Part shown: positions 61,327 to 64,000 of the stretch, in pieces
Position numbering within the stretch: position 1 is the first letter of the stretch
How the letters are laid out: every line of letters starts with the position of its first letter
Assembly (NCBI GenBank): GCA_947498705.1
Contig: CANMLW010000001.1
Coordinates: forward strand, 124,001 to 188,000
Length of the DNA: 64,000 nt
Direction of reading: 5' to 3'
Origin: an uncultured Aquimarina sp.
GTDB taxonomy: Bacteria > Bacteroidota > Bacteroidia > Flavobacteriales > Flavobacteriaceae
Position numbers and translations under genes: made by a program
The notes under the pieces: model-generated
What the model was told of the DNA's origin: nothing
Database searches by the model: none
The model's input: the letters and a program-made list of their open reading frames with translations, nothing else

Positions 61327-62571
61327 TTATTGTTTGTACATTTTTTTTACCAACGTTCCTATGCTTAGCCCTTGAACAATGATCGAAAATAGCACAACGA
61401 CATACGTGATATAAAGAATAACCTCAGAAGAGGAGTTGTTTAGGAGGCTTAATGCAAGCGCTATAGAGATTCCACCTCTTAATCCTCCCCAAGTTAATAC
61501 AAGAACAGTTTTAACAGGGCTAACTTCTGCGTGCTTTAATAAAGAATAAGGAATGAATACCGAGATAAAGCGAGATACCAGCACAATTAAGATTGCAACA
61601 ACGCCCAGTAATAAGTGATCTAAGTTAAATTTTAATAAATGAATAGCCAAACCAATAAGCACAAATAGAATACCATTAAAAACATCATCCAAGACTTCCC
61701 ATATTTCATTAATCATTTTTCTTGTTTTCCCTTTATTGGTAGCAATATTAAGTTTGTTGCCAATGATCATTCCTGCTATTACCATTGCTAATGGCCCTGA
61801 AACATGAATAATGGAAGCAAAAGCATATCCCCCCATTACAATGGCAAGTGTAATCATTACTGCCAGTTGTGGATTATCATCCACAGATTTTATGGCTTGA
61901 TATCCAACAAAACCTAACAAAGCGCCATATAGTAACCCACCAATAGCTTCTTCAAGAAATAACTTTCCAATTTCTAAGCCAATAGATTCTTCTATAGCAT
62001 GTTCTCCCATTCCAGCAAGAATAAGTATTCCAGAAAAAACAACGACACCGATACCATCATTAAATAGTGATTCACCTTCGATTTTAATACTTAAACTTTT
62101 TGCAATATTTGATTTTTTAAGAATTGCCATTACTGCTATTGGATCTGTTGGAGATATCAATGCTCCAAATAGCAAGGCATGTAAAAAAGGTAAATTTATA
62201 CCGATTAATTGTGCTGTATAATAAGTTAAGCAACCTACAATAAAAGTAGATATTAGCACCCCTAATGTTGCAAAGAGAAGTATTGGCCATTTTTCTTTTG
62301 CCAGTTCATCTATATTTACATGCAATGCTCCTGCAAAAAGAAGAAAACTTAAAATCCCGTCTAGCAATAATGACCTGAAATCAGAATTAGTAACAATATC
62401 ACAGAAAAACTTATAGAATTCTGGAACTATATTTTTACTAAGAGTAATAAGGATGATGGTGACCAAACTCATTAGCATCAATCCAATAGTAGTAGGGAGC
62501 CTAAACCACTTATAGTTTACAAAATTAAAAAAAGCAGCGATGGCAAAAATAATACTGAAAGATTGTAACAT
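61327..62571 (-). CDS. NhaP-type cation:proton antiporter (CPA1)
   Basis: This 414-residue protein has about twelve hydrophobic segments. The ion-binding region includes [14 protein letters not shown] and [16 protein letters not shown]. The Asn-Asp pair (FNDG) is the electroneutral CPA1 signature. [17 protein letters not shown] is the late conserved Arg helix. Expected role is exchange of Na+ or K+ for H+ in pH and salt homeostasis, useful to a marine organism. There is no C-terminal TrkA-type regulatory domain. Convergent with pfkA. Confidence 0.94.
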   Translation of the reverse strand: MLQSFSIIFAIAAFFNFVNYKWFRLPTTIGLMLMSLVTIILITLSKNIVPEFYKFFCDIVTNSDFRSLLLDGILSFLLFAGALHVNIDELAKEKWPILLFATLGVLISTFIVGCLTYYTAQLIGINLPFLHALLFGALISPTDPIAVMAILKKSNIAKSLSIKIEGESLFNDGIGVVVFSGILILAGMGEHAIEESIGLEIGKLFLEEAIGGLLYGALLGFVGYQAIKSVDDNPQLAVMITLAIVMGGYAFASIIHVSGPLAMVIAGMIIGNKLNIATNKGKTRKMINEIWEVLDDVFNGILFVLIGLAIHLLKFNLDHLLLGVVAILIVLVSRFISVFIPYSLLKHAEVSPVKTVLVLTWGGLRGGISIALALSLLNNSSSEVILYITYVVVLFSIIVQGLSIGTLVKKMYKQ

Positions 62572-62746
62572 AGGTGATCAAGTTTTTACATTAATATATT
62601 TTACAATAAAGGGATCAAAAATAATTGCACTTTCCTTTTTTAAAATTAATTCATATTCAAAAAGAATGCTTTTTGTAAAAAAGTAAACTCAGAATAAAAA
62701 AACAACCTAATAAATTGAACAACAAATAGAAATATTATTTCTATTA

Positions 62747-64000
62747 TTAAATAAGGTCAACATCTGTAATTACCTCTAGTAAAGCGGGACCTTTATGGTC
62801 TCTTATTTTTTTCATAGCTGGTATTAAATCTTCTAATTTTTCTACACGTATGCCAAGTGCTCCACAATTTTGTGCAAATTCTGCAAAATTAGGGTTAACA
62901 AGAGATGTTTGCCATACATCGAGTTCTGCTGCACGTTGTTCTTTAGAGATTTTTCCTAGTTCAGAATTATTAAGGACAATATGCTTAATATTCATATTGT
63001 ATTTTACCAAGGTTGTAATTTCTGAAAGGTATTGTCCAAGTCCACCGTCTCCAGATACAGACCAAATAGGACGTTCATGTCCTTGTGCTGCCCAGGCTCC
63101 AATTGCCGCCGGTAATGCAAAGCCTATCGATCCTAAATAACCAGACATGATGATAGATTGCTTTTTAGGTTCAAAATACCTCCCAAAAGAGTACGTATTA
63201 TTTCCAACATCAACCGCTATTACTGCATCATCAGGTGTTATCTTATTCATAGCATCAAAAAGTGCTATAGAACTAAGCCCTTTATTATTAGAATCTTCTA
63301 ATCTACTTTGTTTTTCCTCTCTCCAGATTTTCCACCGGGCTGCTATTTCTGGTTTTTGATTTATGGTATTGACTTTTCCTGTTGTTTTTTCTTTTAGTAC
63401 AGCCAAAGTTTCTGATATTTCTCCCCATAAAGCGGCATCTACTTTATGAAATTTACTTAGGGCCATAGGATCAAAATCTACCTGAATGATTGGTTTTTTG
63501 GGCGTAATCCCGGTATGATTAGAAAAAGAAGCTCCAAAAACAATTAGAAGGTCACTTTCATTCATAAACCAAGAAGCGATTGGAGTACCGCTTCTTCCTA
63601 GTACACCGCAACCTAATACATGATGATCAGGGATAAGTCCTTTTCCTTTAAAAGTTGTAATTACAGGACAGTTAAGTGTTTCTGCATAAGTAATTATAGC
63701 GTCCATATTAAATCTAGCACCATGACCTACAATAATAACTGGTCTTTTTGCAGATAGAATCATTGTACTTGCTTTGTTGATCATTTCTTTTGGAGGAGAA
63801 ATACAGAAAGAAGTAATTCTATTTTCTGGGGTTTGCGCTTTATCTCTTTTCTTCTTATTACTAAATGCTACTTCATCAGGAAAGGTTAAATGCGAAACTT
63901 CTCTTTTTATAAGTGCTGTTTTAATAGCTAGAGACATTAGTTCGCTATGGTTAGAATTTTGATGAACAGCATGATTAAACTCTGCAACCGATTCAAATGC
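62747..64000 (-). CDS. thiamine pyrophosphate enzyme, pyruvate oxidase/dehydrogenase (PoxB) type, 5' end cut by window edge
   Basis: The frame is open from the window edge (AFESVAEFNHAVHQN then ATG 63937) to 62747, so 417 codons are visible and the N-terminal PYR domain is missing. The central domain (VGHGARFNMDAIITYAE, KGKGLIPDHHVLGCGVLG) and the C-terminal TPP domain (VSGDGGLGQYLSEI to LNNSEL, the GDG-x25-NN motif) are present. It ends LLEVITDVDLI, without the lipid-binding tail of E. coli PoxB. This matches pyruvate oxidase-like enzymes that make acetate or acetyl-phosphate. The ATG at 63937 is internal. Confidence 0.88.
   Translation of the reverse strand, partial: AFESVAEFNHAVHQNSNHSELMSLAIKTALIKREVSHLTFPDEVAFSNKKKRDKAQTPENRITSFCISPPKEMINKASTMILSAKRPVIIVGHGARFNMDAIITYAETLNCPVITTFKGKGLIPDHHVLGCGVLGRSGTPIASWFMNESDLLIVFGASFSNHTGITPKKPIIQVDFDPMALSKFHKVDAALWGEISETLAVLKEKTTGKVNTINQKPEIAARWKIWREEKQSRLEDSNNKGLSSIALFDAMNKITPDDAVIAVDVGNNTYSFGRYFEPKKQSIIMSGYLGSIGFALPAAIGAWAAQGHERPIWSVSGDGGLGQYLSEITTLVKYNMNIKHIVLNNSELGKISKEQRAAELDVWQTSLVNPNFAEFAQNCGALGIRVEKLEDLIPAMKKIRDHKGPALLEVITDVDLI

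Overview
The window is AT-rich DNA (roughly one third G+C by eye) from a member of the Bacteroidetes, most likely a marine Flavobacteriaceae of the Aquimarina type. Supporting signs are several secreted proteins with type IX secretion (T9SS) C-terminal sorting domains, many lipoproteins, promoter -7 boxes of the TAnnTTTG kind, few Shine-Dalgarno sequences, a PG1098-like THUMP-like methyltransferase, and DUF4476, DUF4159 and phytase-like families common in this group. The genus is an inference. No phage, insertion sequence, CRISPR array or rRNA operon is visible.

Layout. 0-1.7 kb is a decaying accessory patch: the tail of an unrecognised gene, a small immunity-protein-like gene, a membrane-protein gene broken by an in-frame stop, a truncated and frameshifted Fic remnant, and an intact double-glycine-leader cysteine-rich peptide. 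1.8-10.2 kb holds mnmE, a secreted trypsin-like/MAM/T9SS protease, a DUF4870 protein, an HExxH lipoprotein and a hybrid histidine kinase. 10.2-18.5 kb is a nitrogen-assimilation block: glnK-amt on the minus strand, divergent from gltB-gltD on the plus strand. Ammonium entering through Amt under PII control is fixed into glutamate by GOGAT.

18.8-23 kb is the most distinctive part: four tandem paralogous M57/matrixin-like metalloprotease lipoproteins. Each has its own terminator and the same short box 66-68 bp upstream of its ATG. 23-34.5 kb has a threonine dehydratase/serine racemase-like enzyme, a large T9SS M14 carboxypeptidase with two near-identical FN3 repeats, a GlcG/HbpS protein, dnaN, a small lipoprotein/PD40 operon, a membrane-bound AraC regulator, and a 0.77 kb spacer with REP-like repeats. 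tRNA-Pro(TGG) and tRNA-Ser(GCT) follow at 34.6-34.8 kb.

35-43.8 kb contains secreted proteins of unknown function, a four-gene minus-strand run (DUF4159, TrmH-type methylase, AI-2E permease family, THUMP-like methyltransferase), a DUF1223 protein, an M23 lipoprotein and a DUF4476 protein. 44-50.6 kb is a run of small accessory enzymes: isochorismatase-like hydrolase, three GNATs, a serine hydrolase, two VOC proteins and an SDR. 50.6-64 kb has a phytase-like lipoprotein, a T9SS propeller protein, rsmE-tsaD divergent from and overlapping tamB, pfkA, an NhaP-type antiporter and an edge-truncated TPP enzyme of the pyruvate oxidase type.
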